From: Hymenobacter busanensis
GTDB taxonomy: Bacteria > Bacteroidota > Bacteroidia > Cytophagales > Hymenobacteraceae
Assembly: GCF_008727865.1 (NCBI RefSeq)
Contig: NZ_VTWU01000004.1
Location: forward strand, 310,001 to 374,000
Length of the DNA: 64,000 nucleotides
Direction of reading: 5' to 3'
The notes beneath the pieces are model-generated. The model ran no database searches. It was not told the origin of the DNA and saw only the letters and a program-made list of their open reading frames with translations. Shown piece after piece: positions 18,127 to 26,233 of the stretch. The stretch's first letter is position 1. Every line of letters begins with the position of its first letter. The position numbers and the translations under genes were made by a program.

Positions 18127-18147
18127 GCCATGCCTCTTAGGCATGGC
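18127..18147 (+). other. Perfect hairpin between wzm and wzt
   Basis: GCCATGCC (18127-18134) and GGCATGGC (18140-18147) form an 8-bp stem with a 5-nt loop, 15 nt after the wzm stop. No T-tract follows. It may stabilise or process the wzm-wzt message. Confidence 0.5.
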
Positions 18148-18165
18148 CTACTTTTACCGCGTTCC

Positions 18166-19431
18166 ATGAGTAAGCTTGCAATCAAAGTAGAAGACTTGGG
18201 TAAAATGTATCGTCTCGGTGAGATTGGTACAGGCACCCTAAGCCACGACTTAAATCGTTGGTGGGCTAAAATGCGCGGGAAGGAAGACCCATTCGCGAAA
18301 ATTGGTGAAACCAATGACCGCACCACCAAAGGAGCCAGTGACTATGTGTGGTCATTGAAAGACGTCAGCTTCGAGGTGAAACAGGGGGAAGTGCTGGGTA
18401 TCATCGGACGCAATGGGGCCGGCAAGTCCACGCTGCTGAAGATTCTGTCTCGCGTGACCACCCCCACTACCGGACAAATCAAGATAAACGGACGTATTGC
18501 GTCTTTACTTGAAGTAGGCACCGGTTTTCACCCTGAGTTGACGGGGCGAGAAAACATATTCCTGAATGGAGCAATTCTAGGCATGACCAAGGCCGAAATT
18601 CGAAGTAAATTCGATGAGATTGTCGACTTTTCGGGGGTTGAACGCTACATAGATACACCAGTTAAGCGCTACAGTAGCGGTATGTATGTACGATTGGCCT
18701 TTGCAGTAGCGGCTTTCTTAGAGCCTGAAATATTAATTATTGACGAGGTTTTAGCTGTTGGAGATGCCGAGTTTCAGAAGAAATGCTTAGGTCGCATTAA
18801 GGATGTTAGTGTAAACGATGGGCGAACTGTATTGTTTGTAAGTCATCATTTACCTTCAGTTAAAAGCTTGTGCACTCAAGCTTTACTTCTGGAGAGAGGA
18901 GTAGTTTCAGTTAGTGGTCAAGTTGAGAGTGTTTTAGAGAAATATCAATTTTCTGGAAATAATAAACTTGCTGGCAGTAGGTATGATTTACCTGCTTCCT
19001 TGCCTGTTTATGTAAAGAAATGGAGCGTAATAAGTGATAAGAATAAAAGTGATAATGAGCATTTGTGCTACACCAAAGACAGGGTTGTATTTAGAATTAT
19101 TATCGTTTCTAATAAAAAAGTAAATAATGCAGAGTTTGGATTTATTCTGCGTGATGTAGAAAATAATATTGTTGTTGGTGTAAACAGCCGAGATAATGGA
19201 GCTAATTATTTGGTGTTAGGTGAAGGGGAGCACGTAGTCGATATAGCCATGTATTTACCTTTAAAGCCTGGGCAATATGAAGTTGATATTGCAATAGCTG
19301 ATCAAGGAAATATAGTTGATCATTGGGTTAGTGATACGAATTTGCGAGTTTTAAATGATTTTGATGTTGTATTAGATGATAGATGGAGAGGTGTTTTAAA
19401 TGTTGATGCTAAATTTGAAGTTTATGGCTAG
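18166..19431 (+). CDS. wzt: Polysaccharide ABC exporter, ATPase with C-terminal carbohydrate-binding domain
   Basis: The product (421 aa) has a complete ABC domain: Walker A GRNGAGKS (81-88), signature YSSGM (169-173), Walker B ILIIDE (189-194) and His226. A C-terminal domain of about 170 residues follows. In Wzt proteins this domain binds the modified non-reducing end of the glycan and sets export specificity. An in-frame codon at 18130 is ignored because the family starts at MSKLAIKV. Base composition changes within the gene: about 58% GC around Walker A and 25-37% in the C-terminal domain. This suggests the specificity domain was swapped. The start of the next gene overlaps the end by 8 bp. 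Confidence 0.93.
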   Translation: MSKLAIKVEDLGKMYRLGEIGTGTLSHDLNRWWAKMRGKEDPFAKIGETNDRTTKGASDYVWSLKDVSFEVKQGEVLGIIGRNGAGKSTLLKILSRVTTPTTGQIKINGRIASLLEVGTGFHPELTGRENIFLNGAILGMTKAEIRSKFDEIVDFSGVERYIDTPVKRYSSGMYVRLAFAVAAFLEPEILIIDEVLAVGDAEFQKKCLGRIKDVSVNDGRTVLFVSHHLPSVKSLCTQALLLERGVVSVSGQVESVLEKYQFSGNNKLAGSRYDLPASLPVYVKKWSVISDKNKSDNEHLCYTKDRVVFRIIIVSNKKVNNAEFGFILRDVENNIVVGVNSRDNGANYLVLGEGEHVVDIAMYLPLKPGQYEVDIAIADQGNIVDHWVSDTNLRVLNDFDVVLDDRWRGVLNVDAKFEVYG

Positions 19432-20056
19432 ATCATCTTTCTTCCTTGAAAAAATTATCTTTAGCTTAATTGAGCGTTATTTTAGACAACGCTTCTCGTC
19501 TAAAAATAAATGGGGAGTTAATATTTCTCATTCATCCTTTTTTGAAATACCATTAGAAGTGAATGGTGGTGATAGAATATTTATAGGTGAAAATACGTCG
19601 ATTGGAAAGCATTGTTGGCTTGGCGCTTTTGAAAGTTATCATAAGTTCGTTGGTTATGAGCCCAGAATAGATATCGGCAATAAAGTTAGAATTGGAAATT
19701 ATGCTTGCATCACATCGATCAAGTCTATTATTATCAAAGATAATGTACTCATTAGCGAATACTTTTATGTTTCAGATCATGGGCATGGAATAGACGCTTC
19801 ATTAGATACACCACCGGTAGATCAAGAGCTAATCACGAAAGGTGATGGTGTAGAAATAGGTGAAGATTGTTTCATCGGTTATAGAGTATCAATTCTTCCA
19901 GGTGTGAGATTAGGAAAAAAATGTGTAATAGGCAGCCACTCAGTAGTGACATCATCTTTTCCGGACTATAGTATGATTGCGGGTGTACCTGCTAGGTTGA
20001 TAAAGAGGTTTGACTTAGATTTAAAAAAATGGGTCCAAGTTGAAAAAGACAAATAA
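19424..20056 (+). CDS. Left-handed beta-helix (hexapeptide) acyltransferase
   Basis: The product (210 aa) has the repeated hexapeptide pattern of LbetaH acyltransferases, such as [27 protein letters not shown] and [14 protein letters not shown] likely active-site His lies in VSDHGHGID, and the end [10 protein letters not shown] is typical of the WcaF/maltose-acetyltransferase group. It probably O- or N-acetylates a sugar of the glycan in the cytoplasm. The ATG at 19424 overlaps the wzt stop by 8 bp, so the two are translationally coupled. It is AT-rich like its neighbours. It could acetylate an amino sugar of the FdtA/B pathway, but this is only inference. Confidence 0.83.
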   Translation: MARSSFFLEKIIFSLIERYFRQRFSSKNKWGVNISHSSFFEIPLEVNGGDRIFIGENTSIGKHCWLGAFESYHKFVGYEPRIDIGNKVRIGNYACITSIKSIIIKDNVLISEYFYVSDHGHGIDASLDTPPVDQELITKGDGVEIGEDCFIGYRVSILPGVRLGKKCVIGSHSVVTSSFPDYSMIAGVPARLIKRFDLDLKKWVQVEKDK

Positions 20057-20058
20057 GT

Positions 20059-20898
20059 ATGGAAAACTTTTTGCATAAAAACTCGCTGGCGAGAATTAAA
20101 TACTTAAGAAGGATGCGCTCCACTGGCGTTACTTTTAAGGAATACTGCGATTATCTATATAATAAAAAGAATACAAGTAACAATGTTACTGCTTCCTCTC
20201 TTTTCGGAAAAAAAATAATGAGGAACAACACATTTTGGTTTGTTCAAAATGTGGAAGAAATATTTGTAGATGAAGTTTATCGCTTTGAATCAAAGAATAG
20301 TAGTCCATTTATAATTGATTGTGGTGCTAATATTGGATTAAGTGTTATCTACTTCAAGAAAAGGTTCCCTAACTCACGTATTCTTGCCTTTGAGGCTGAT
20401 AACAATATATATAATACGTGTGTAAGTAATGTATCTGCCTTTTCTAATGAAAATGTTGAAATTGTAAATGCAGCTGTTTGGACATCTGATGGAGAAATTG
20501 TTTTTGCATCGGATAATTCATTAGGAGGAGCTATTGCTAACAGCGGAGCGCAAGAACATGAGGGTATTACGTATCAAAAAGTGCAATCGATTCAATTAAA
20601 GAAATATTTGAATCAAAAAGTTGACTTTTTGAAAATAGATATTGAAGGAGTTGAGGATTTGGTTTTAGCTGATTGTGATGATATGCTTATTAATGTGGAT
20701 AAAATATTTATTGAGTACCATAGTAAGCCTGGTAAGAAACAGAATCTTGATCAAATACTTTGCTTATTAACGAAATACGGCTTTCGTTATTATATAAAAG
20801 AGGCATGGAATAACATGCTTTATCCATACATTGATGGTGTAAATTATAAGAAATACTTTTATGATCTTCAATTAAACATTTTTGCCTTCAGACCATAA
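20059..20898 (+). CDS. FkbM-family methyltransferase
   Basis: The product (279 aa) has the S-adenosylmethionine motif FIIDCGANIG (84-93) and the FkbM signature DFLKIDIEGVE (189-199). In polysaccharide loci such enzymes O-methylate a sugar, sometimes as a chain-terminating cap. It begins 2 bp after the acyltransferase stop and follows wzt, whose C-terminal domain could recognise such a cap. The gene is AT-rich, around 33% GC by eye. Confidence 0.85.
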   Translation: MENFLHKNSLARIKYLRRMRSTGVTFKEYCDYLYNKKNTSNNVTASSLFGKKIMRNNTFWFVQNVEEIFVDEVYRFESKNSSPFIIDCGANIGLSVIYFKKRFPNSRILAFEADNNIYNTCVSNVSAFSNENVEIVNAAVWTSDGEIVFASDNSLGGAIANSGAQEHEGITYQKVQSIQLKKYLNQKVDFLKIDIEGVEDLVLADCDDMLINVDKIFIEYHSKPGKKQNLDQILCLLTKYGFRYYIKEAWNNMLYPYIDGVNYKKYFYDLQLNIFAFRP

Positions 20899-20908
20899 AT
20901 TTGCTTTA

Positions 20909-21916
20909 ATGGATACGATAGTTTTCACCATTTGCTCAAATAATTACTTGGCGCACGCGGCTACTTTGATGAGTAGTTGGTTTGAGCATGTGCCCAATTC
21001 TAAAGGTTACGTTTTTTTGGTAGATAAAATAAGTGATGCTGTTGATTACAGTATTATTGCTAATGCGAAACTCGTTAAAATAGAGGAATTGAATATTGAG
21101 CGTTTGGGTGAATTAGTTGAAAAATATAATATTACCGAATTAAATACTTCGGTAAAACCAGATGTATTCAAGTTTTTATTCGCAGAGCACCCAGGGTGTA
21201 AAGCTATTTATTTAGACCCCGATATAATGGTAACGGGTGATTTCAAAGATGTGCTTGATGCATTGGATACTAAAAACTTTGTGTTGACGCCCCATATTAC
21301 TTCGCCTGTCAATGATGAATTTGCTCCTACAGATTACCACACTCTGCGTACTGGTATATTCAATCTTGGGTTTATTGCCCTTAAACTTAATGAAGAAGTT
21401 AGTTCGTTTTTGAGCTGGTGGCGGAATAGGGTTTATGATTACGGTTACTGCAAGTTGGATGAAAATATGTTCTATGATCAACTATGGACAAATTACATCC
21501 CAGTGTTCTACGATTCCTATACGATATTAAAACATCCAGGCTATAATGTTGCTAATTGGAACTTGCATGAGCGGTACTTGTCCAAAAACAGTTTTAATAA
21601 ATGGACTGTGAATGGACGCTTTGCGCTCAATTTCTTTCATTTTAGTGGTTATAAATTTACTAATCCTCGCGCCATTGGTAGCTACCATACTCGATATGAT
21701 TTCATAAATAGGCCTGACTTGCTGGGTATTTTTGAAATATACCAAAGCAGACTTATTTCTTTTGGTGTGGAGAAGCTATATTATTTGCCATGCTATTATT
21801 ATGAGCTGCACAAAAGCATAAAAGCTAACGTGCAGCACATAACGCAACACATTCCATTGAAAGTTAAAGTCGCAAGGAGAGTAGCTCGATTTTTGCGAAA
21901 AATTATATACGAATAG
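20909..21916 (+). CDS. Glycosyltransferase with DxD motif (GT8-like)
   Basis: The product (335 aa) starts FTICSNNYLAHAATL and has LDPDIMVTGDF, where Asp103 and Asp105 form the DxD metal site. NLGFIAL and LDENMFYDQLW follow. This is a GT-A fold group often annotated simply as glycosyltransferase in surface-glycan loci. The open frame begins at 20882 inside the previous gene, but the ATG at 20909 fits the fold start. It is AT-rich and tightly packed between the FkbM and DUF5672 genes. Sugar specificity is unknown. Confidence 0.75.
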   Translation: MDTIVFTICSNNYLAHAATLMSSWFEHVPNSKGYVFLVDKISDAVDYSIIANAKLVKIEELNIERLGELVEKYNITELNTSVKPDVFKFLFAEHPGCKAIYLDPDIMVTGDFKDVLDALDTKNFVLTPHITSPVNDEFAPTDYHTLRTGIFNLGFIALKLNEEVSSFLSWWRNRVYDYGYCKLDENMFYDQLWTNYIPVFYDSYTILKHPGYNVANWNLHERYLSKNSFNKWTVNGRFALNFFHFSGYKFTNPRAIGSYHTRYDFINRPDLLGIFEIYQSRLISFGVEKLYYLPCYYYELHKSIKANVQHITQHIPLKVKVARRVARFLRKIIYE

Positions 21917-21921
21917 TGGTC

Positions 21922-22728
21922 ATGAAAAAAGTATGCGTAGTAATTCCGATTCATTCACCATATCCTACTAAATATGAGTTGATTTCTTTTCAACAGTGTT
22001 TGAGAGTTTTTAAAAATAGAGATATTGTAGTTGTATCGCCATTTGGAATGGGGTTAGATGAATATAAGAAACTCGGGAACAGTTTTAGTATTGTTTCCAT
22101 TGATAAAAAATGGCAAAAAAGTTTAATGGCATACAATAAGTTGAAAATGAGCAAATATTTTTATAATCTATTTTCTGATTATGAATTCTTGCTTACTTAC
22201 GAACTTGATGCTTTTGTCTTTGAAGATAACCTTGACTATTGGTGTAACCAAGGTTACGACTATATTGGCGCACCTTGGTTTGATGGTTATGATAATCCAG
22301 ATCCTAGTAACAGATTAATCGGTGTGGGTAATTCAGGCTTTTCACTGAGACGTATATCTTCAGTTAAGAATGTTCTGAAAAATGTATATTATAAAAACCC
22401 TTATGACTACTTGAGTGGCAGAAAAGATGCTATAAAAGCGGATATTAAGCTTTTGGCGTATAAAATGGTAGGCTTTTTTGGTGAAAACTATTCATTGCAA
22501 AACAGTGGACTTCTTGAAGATGTCTTCTTTGGAACTATCGCATGCAAGGGAGCTGAGAGCTTTGTCAAGGCGCCAGTAGAAGAAGCTATAAAGTTTAGCT
22601 TTGAAGTAAATCCAAGAGAAATGTTAAAAATAAATAATGGCGTATTGCCAATGGGTTGTCATGCTTGGTGGCGTTATGATTTAGATTTTTGGAAGCCATA
22701 TATTGAAGCATTTTCGTATAGGCTTTGA
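21922..22728 (+). CDS. DUF5672-family protein, putative glycosyltransferase
   Basis: The product (268 aa) resembles DUF5672 proteins. It has VVIPIHSPYP near the start, YELDAFVF (93-100), YIGAPWFDGY (114-123), VGNSGFSLRR (135-144) and a late GCHAW. The acidic ELD and the NSGFSLR stretch resemble donor- and acceptor-site features of GT-A enzymes, so a glycosyltransferase role is likely but inferred. A GTG at 21916 is in frame, but MKKVCVVIP is the better start. It follows the previous gene by 5 bp. Confidence 0.7.
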   Translation: MKKVCVVIPIHSPYPTKYELISFQQCLRVFKNRDIVVVSPFGMGLDEYKKLGNSFSIVSIDKKWQKSLMAYNKLKMSKYFYNLFSDYEFLLTYELDAFVFEDNLDYWCNQGYDYIGAPWFDGYDNPDPSNRLIGVGNSGFSLRRISSVKNVLKNVYYKNPYDYLSGRKDAIKADIKLLAYKMVGFFGENYSLQNSGLLEDVFFGTIACKGAESFVKAPVEEAIKFSFEVNPREMLKINNGVLPMGCHAWWRYDLDFWKPYIEAFSYRL

Positions 22729-22773
22729 ATGATACGATAATAATATTTGTTCCTAAAGTCAAAAAAATTGGGT

Positions 22774-23607
22774 ATGGGTTTGAAGATTTCAGTAATAACA
22801 ATTAACTATAACAGAAGTGCAGAATTAGAAACGACTATACAGTCCGTCGTGAGTCAAGCAAGTAGGGATTTTGAATACATTATAATCGACGGTCATTCAA
22901 CTGATGGCAGCGTTGAAACCATTAAGTCGTGCGAGTCTAATATTGATTTTTGGATTAGCGAGCAGGATAACGGTATTTACGATGCCATGAACAAAGGCAT
23001 TGCCAAAGCCCAGGGCGAATACTTGGTGTTTTTAAATAGTGGGGACCGGTTTGCCAATGCCGAAGTTCTAGGTATACTTCATAAAGCGACACAAGATCAA
23101 CCATCTATTGATGTATTCTATGGTGATATGCTAGTAGAACGACCTGGCGTGGCAGGCCAGAGTTATTATTCGCATCCCAATAAGCTCAGTTTGTTCTTTT
23201 TTCAGGAGGATACCGTCAATCACCAAGCTGCGATGGTAAAAGCAAGCCTCTTTCGAGAATTTGGCCGTTACCCAGAGCAGTACCAACTGGCCGCAGACTT
23301 CTGGTTATTTCTGCGCGCATTTGTGGCGGAGAAACAATTTTATCATATACCTAAAGCACTAGTAGTATACGATTTCGCTGGCGTGAGTGCTCAGGATGGT
23401 TTCAAAAAGTACAAAGAGGAGCAGCGTCATATTTGGAAGGACATCGTACTTGCCCCAGCTCACCAAGATAAATATTTGAGCGAAGTAGCTGATCTGCTAG
23501 AAAAGAAAAGACATTTGGTAGATGTAACAAATTATAAATTGGTAAGGCTAGCGTTGCGAATTGATAAAGCGTTGAAGCGGCTAGCTGGTATTTTCCGCCG
23601 CCAATAA
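22774..23607 (+). CDS. Family 2 glycosyltransferase, WcaE-like
   Basis: The product (277 aa) is a soluble GT2 enzyme with ISVITINYNR (5-14), IIIDGHSTDGS (36-46), SEQDNGIYDAMNKGI (62-76) and NSGDRF (88-93), as in the WcaA/WcaE group. A TTG at 22747 is in frame, but the ATG at 22774 fits the family. The first 70 or so codons are AT-rich like the upstream island, and the rest rises to roughly half GC. This marks the right edge of the island. A weak hairpin (23598-23618) overlaps the stop codon. Confidence 0.85.
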   Translation: MGLKISVITINYNRSAELETTIQSVVSQASRDFEYIIIDGHSTDGSVETIKSCESNIDFWISEQDNGIYDAMNKGIAKAQGEYLVFLNSGDRFANAEVLGILHKATQDQPSIDVFYGDMLVERPGVAGQSYYSHPNKLSLFFFQEDTVNHQAAMVKASLFREFGRYPEQYQLAADFWLFLRAFVAEKQFYHIPKALVVYDFAGVSAQDGFKKYKEEQRHIWKDIVLAPAHQDKYLSEVADLLEKKRHLVDVTNYKLVRLALRIDKALKRLAGIFRRQ

Positions 23608-23922
23608 TCTATTGGTGGGAAATGCTCTGCTGTGAGTTGCTGGCCTGGTTGAGGGTCTGGAATTTAGCTATGTACCTGTAGCTGGTGGGCTGAATGATGA
23701 GGCTGGGCCTGAACACACCACAAAGACGAGCGCCGCAGAGCAAAATGGTAAGTGTGCTATAAGATGAATTTGGCGGAATCAAGTGCTATGGTACCACCAA
23801 TATAGGCGGAAGCGGGCGAACTGGCCGGGATGCTAAAAGGTTTGTTCTTAACTTTGGGGGAAATCCATTTCCATTAGAACGCTGCTTTTGTTGATCCGGC
23901 TTCTTATACCAGCAACTCGCAT
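23608..23922. other. 315-bp gene-free stretch at the right edge of the AT-rich island
   Basis: No complete gene is seen on either strand. A hairpin with one G-T pair covers the start (CCGCCAAT 23598-23605, ATTGGTGG 23611-23618). The middle has short interrupted open frames that may be eroded coding sequence. The right part holds the promoter element at 23849. Nothing identifiable as a transposase remains. Confidence 0.5.
23849..23856 (+). promoter_or_regulatory. Bacteroidota -7 element (TAACTTTG)
   Basis: A perfect TAnnTTTG match lies 66 nt upstream of the ATG at 23923, in the gap after the AT-rich island. It could drive the second group of glycosyltransferases. Confidence 0.5.
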
Positions 23923-25005
23923 ATGACTGCATCTTCACAGCCAGCAGGAGTTTCTGTTATCATCTGCACGCACAATGGCGCAGATCGGCTACCGGCCACG
24001 TTGAAGCACCTTGCCAACCAGCGTGTTGATGTGATGCTGAATTGGGAAGTCATCGTAGTAGACAATAACTCTACCGATGGCACGCAGGCCACAGCCCAGA
24101 CTCTTTGGAAAGAGTTTGGCGCGCCCACCGAATTGTTGGCGTTGTTTCAACCCATTCCTGGCAAAAACCGGGCACTGGAGCTGGCCTACGAAACGGCAAG
24201 GTTCAGTTATGTGTGCATCGTAGACGATGACAACTGGTTAAACTCTGATTACATACAGCGGGGCTACGATTTGCTTGAGTCCGACGAGCGGATAGGCGTA
24301 TTGGGTGGTGGCAACGAAGGAGTGTTTGAAATCGAAAAGCCTGAGTGGTTTGACGCATTTCGCATCTCATACGCCGTGGGCACCCCAATGTCGCAGGCAT
24401 ACACGCCGCTAGAAACCGGCGAGGTAGTAGATGGAGTGTTATGGGGGGCCGGTATGTTCTTTCGGCATGAACTGTGGCAGAAACTTCGGCAATTGCAGTT
24501 TGAGAGTCTGTTTACCGGCCGAATCGGGACCAAAAACATGGTTGCTGGCGAGGACGATGAGCTTTGCTTGGCGGTACGTATGTTGGGATACAAAATCTGG
24601 TTTGACGCAGACCTGCACCTAAAGCATTTCATGACGGCCAATCGGTTGAACTGGGCGTACATGCAGCGCATCCTGTATTCGTCAGTATGGTCCGTGGTGC
24701 GGCTTTCGGTATATTCCTTTGCACAGCGCTCAGATGCGGAAAAATACCTGGGAATTTGGCCGTGGCTAGTCGATTTGCTTTACGTTACGTGGTCTATTTG
24801 CAAAGAAGTACTTTCTGGTCCTTTTTGGCGCGCTACGTTCCATCAGGATAAATACTATTTTGCTAATTTTAAATGGCGTTTGTTGCGGCTGTACGCAATG
24901 GTAAAAGATTACAAATTGAGCCGGCGCAATTTTTGCAAAGTTTACGGTTTTAAGCAGCGAATAAACGCCAAATTCTCTGTTTGTCAACCCGTAAACTTCA
25001 TGTAA
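23923..25005 (+). CDS. Family 2 glycosyltransferase
   Basis: The product (360 aa) is a GT2 enzyme with VSVIICTHNGA (10-20), VVDNNSTDGT (45-54), the metal-binding VDDDNWL (100-106) and a GEDDELCLAVRMLGY acceptor/base motif near 205-220. The C-terminal part is aromatic and basic but has no clear membrane anchor. Composition is mid-GC, between the AT-rich island and the GC-rich genes that follow. It stands alone in its transcription unit as far as spacing shows. Substrates are unknown. Confidence 0.86.
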   Translation: MTASSQPAGVSVIICTHNGADRLPATLKHLANQRVDVMLNWEVIVVDNNSTDGTQATAQTLWKEFGAPTELLALFQPIPGKNRALELAYETARFSYVCIVDDDNWLNSDYIQRGYDLLESDERIGVLGGGNEGVFEIEKPEWFDAFRISYAVGTPMSQAYTPLETGEVVDGVLWGAGMFFRHELWQKLRQLQFESLFTGRIGTKNMVAGEDDELCLAVRMLGYKIWFDADLHLKHFMTANRLNWAYMQRILYSSVWSVVRLSVYSFAQRSDAEKYLGIWPWLVDLLYVTWSICKEVLSGPFWRATFHQDKYYFANFKWRLLRLYAMVKDYKLSRRNFCKVYGFKQRINAKFSVCQPVNFM

Positions 25006-25128
25006 TTTTTTCTCTTTTACAGAGCTAAACCAGACTCTAAAACTAGATAAACCTATCGACAGTCTCTGACTATTAAACGCTGCACGGTCGAAAATGCGCG
25101 TTTAGTGAATAGTGAGGCTTTGTGCCGC

Positions 25129-25136
25129 TACCTTTG
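25129..25136 (+). promoter_or_regulatory. Bacteroidota -7 element (TACCTTTG) at a start codon
   Basis: A perfect TAnnTTTG match ends 3 nt before the ATG at 25140. Transcription would begin at or next to the start codon, so a leaderless mRNA is predicted. It also argues against the upstream in-frame GTG at 25122. Confidence 0.6.
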
Positions 25137-25139
25137 CTC

Positions 25140-26183
25140 ATGGCAACAAAAACAGTGACCACGCTACCGCGCCAACTTAAGTCGGCGCTTCAGTGGCAGC
25201 GGCCGTGGCCCGCCAACCTGCAGGAGTCTGACCGCAGCTTTTTTGCCCCGAACCAGCAGGTGCGGTTGGAAGGCAGCGAACTGCTGCAGTTGCAGGATGT
25301 GAACGTATTGGCCGATGGCGTGGTGTTTCGCCATTTGTATGCGTACCCGGAAACCTTCATTTACTCGGATTTCCAGCTGCACAACTGGCGTGGGTTGGCC
25401 TATATCTACCTGAAATTTGCGCAGCACCAGCTGCCTGCTGACTTTCGGTATGTAATTGCGCACCACGCATGGGCCGTCAACTATTACCACTGGATGGTAG
25501 ACGTGCTGCCTCGATTGGAGGCCATCAAGGAGCTACTTCCCGATTTGACGTTGCTATTACCGGCCAATTATAACAAGGAGTACCACCGGGCTACGTTGCA
25601 GGCGCTAGGGGTGCGCCGCGTGCAGTGGCTGCAGCCGCACACGCGCTACCGGGTACCCGAACTGCTCGTACCCACGCGCATGGCCCGCGTAACCGATTCG
25701 CGGCCCGATGCTATGCTCGCGCTTCGGCAGACCTTGCTCAATTACTTCCAGCCCGACCCAGCCCAGGGACTGGGCGAGCGAATTTACATCAGTCGCGCTC
25801 GGGCGCCACGGCGCAAGGTGGTGAACGAGGACGCCGTGTGCGAATACCTCCGCCAGCAAGGGTTTGCCATCGTGTATTTCGAAGATTATTCGTTTCAGCA
25901 GCAGGTAAGCATTGCGGCACAGGCCCGTTACCTGATTTCCATCCACGGCGCTGGGCTGACGAATATGCTGTTTATGCCTGCCAATAGCCGCGTGATGGAG
26001 CTGCAGATGCGCGACGACGGCACGTGCTACTTTTACTATGCACTGGCCACGGGGCTTGGTCTCGATTACTTTTATCAATTTTGCGAGCCGACCAATCCAG
26101 GCGAAATCGTCAACACCGCCGACCTCATCGTTGACCTCCCACTGCTGGCCCGCAACGTGGAGTGCATGCTGGCTTCGGCGTAA
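25140..26183 (+). CDS. GT61-family glycosyltransferase (DUF563)
   Basis: The product (347 aa) has the GT61 pattern: HHAWAVNYYHWMVDVLPRL in the middle, then ERIYISRARAPRR and the C-terminal SIHGAGLTNMLFMP. GT61 enzymes include xylosyl- and N-acetylglucosaminyltransferases and are frequent in bacterial surface-glycan loci. The start is set by the promoter element directly upstream. It is the first of two GT61 genes here, separated by a GT2 gene. Because the locus makes UDP-xylose, a xylosyl donor is possible but unproven. Confidence 0.87.
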   Translation: MATKTVTTLPRQLKSALQWQRPWPANLQESDRSFFAPNQQVRLEGSELLQLQDVNVLADGVVFRHLYAYPETFIYSDFQLHNWRGLAYIYLKFAQHQLPADFRYVIAHHAWAVNYYHWMVDVLPRLEAIKELLPDLTLLLPANYNKEYHRATLQALGVRRVQWLQPHTRYRVPELLVPTRMARVTDSRPDAMLALRQTLLNYFQPDPAQGLGERIYISRARAPRRKVVNEDAVCEYLRQQGFAIVYFEDYSFQQQVSIAAQARYLISIHGAGLTNMLFMPANSRVMELQMRDDGTCYFYYALATGLGLDYFYQFCEPTNPGEIVNTADLIVDLPLLARNVECMLASA

Positions 26184-26233
26184 TCGAGGGGCATTGCCAC
26201 CAACTCTTCCGCCGTTAAGCGCTTTTTGCCCCT

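Noticed and set aside
19424-20056. Hexapeptide transferase as FdtC, the acetyltransferase for the 3-amino sugar
   Set aside because: It is 9 kb from the fdtA/fdtB-like genes and follows a WcaF-like O-acetyltransferase pattern, so the specific name is not supported.
12077-23607. A genomic island with integrase or insertion sequence
   Set aside because: No integrase, transposase, tRNA or flanking direct repeat was recognised; homologous exchange within the locus explains the composition better.
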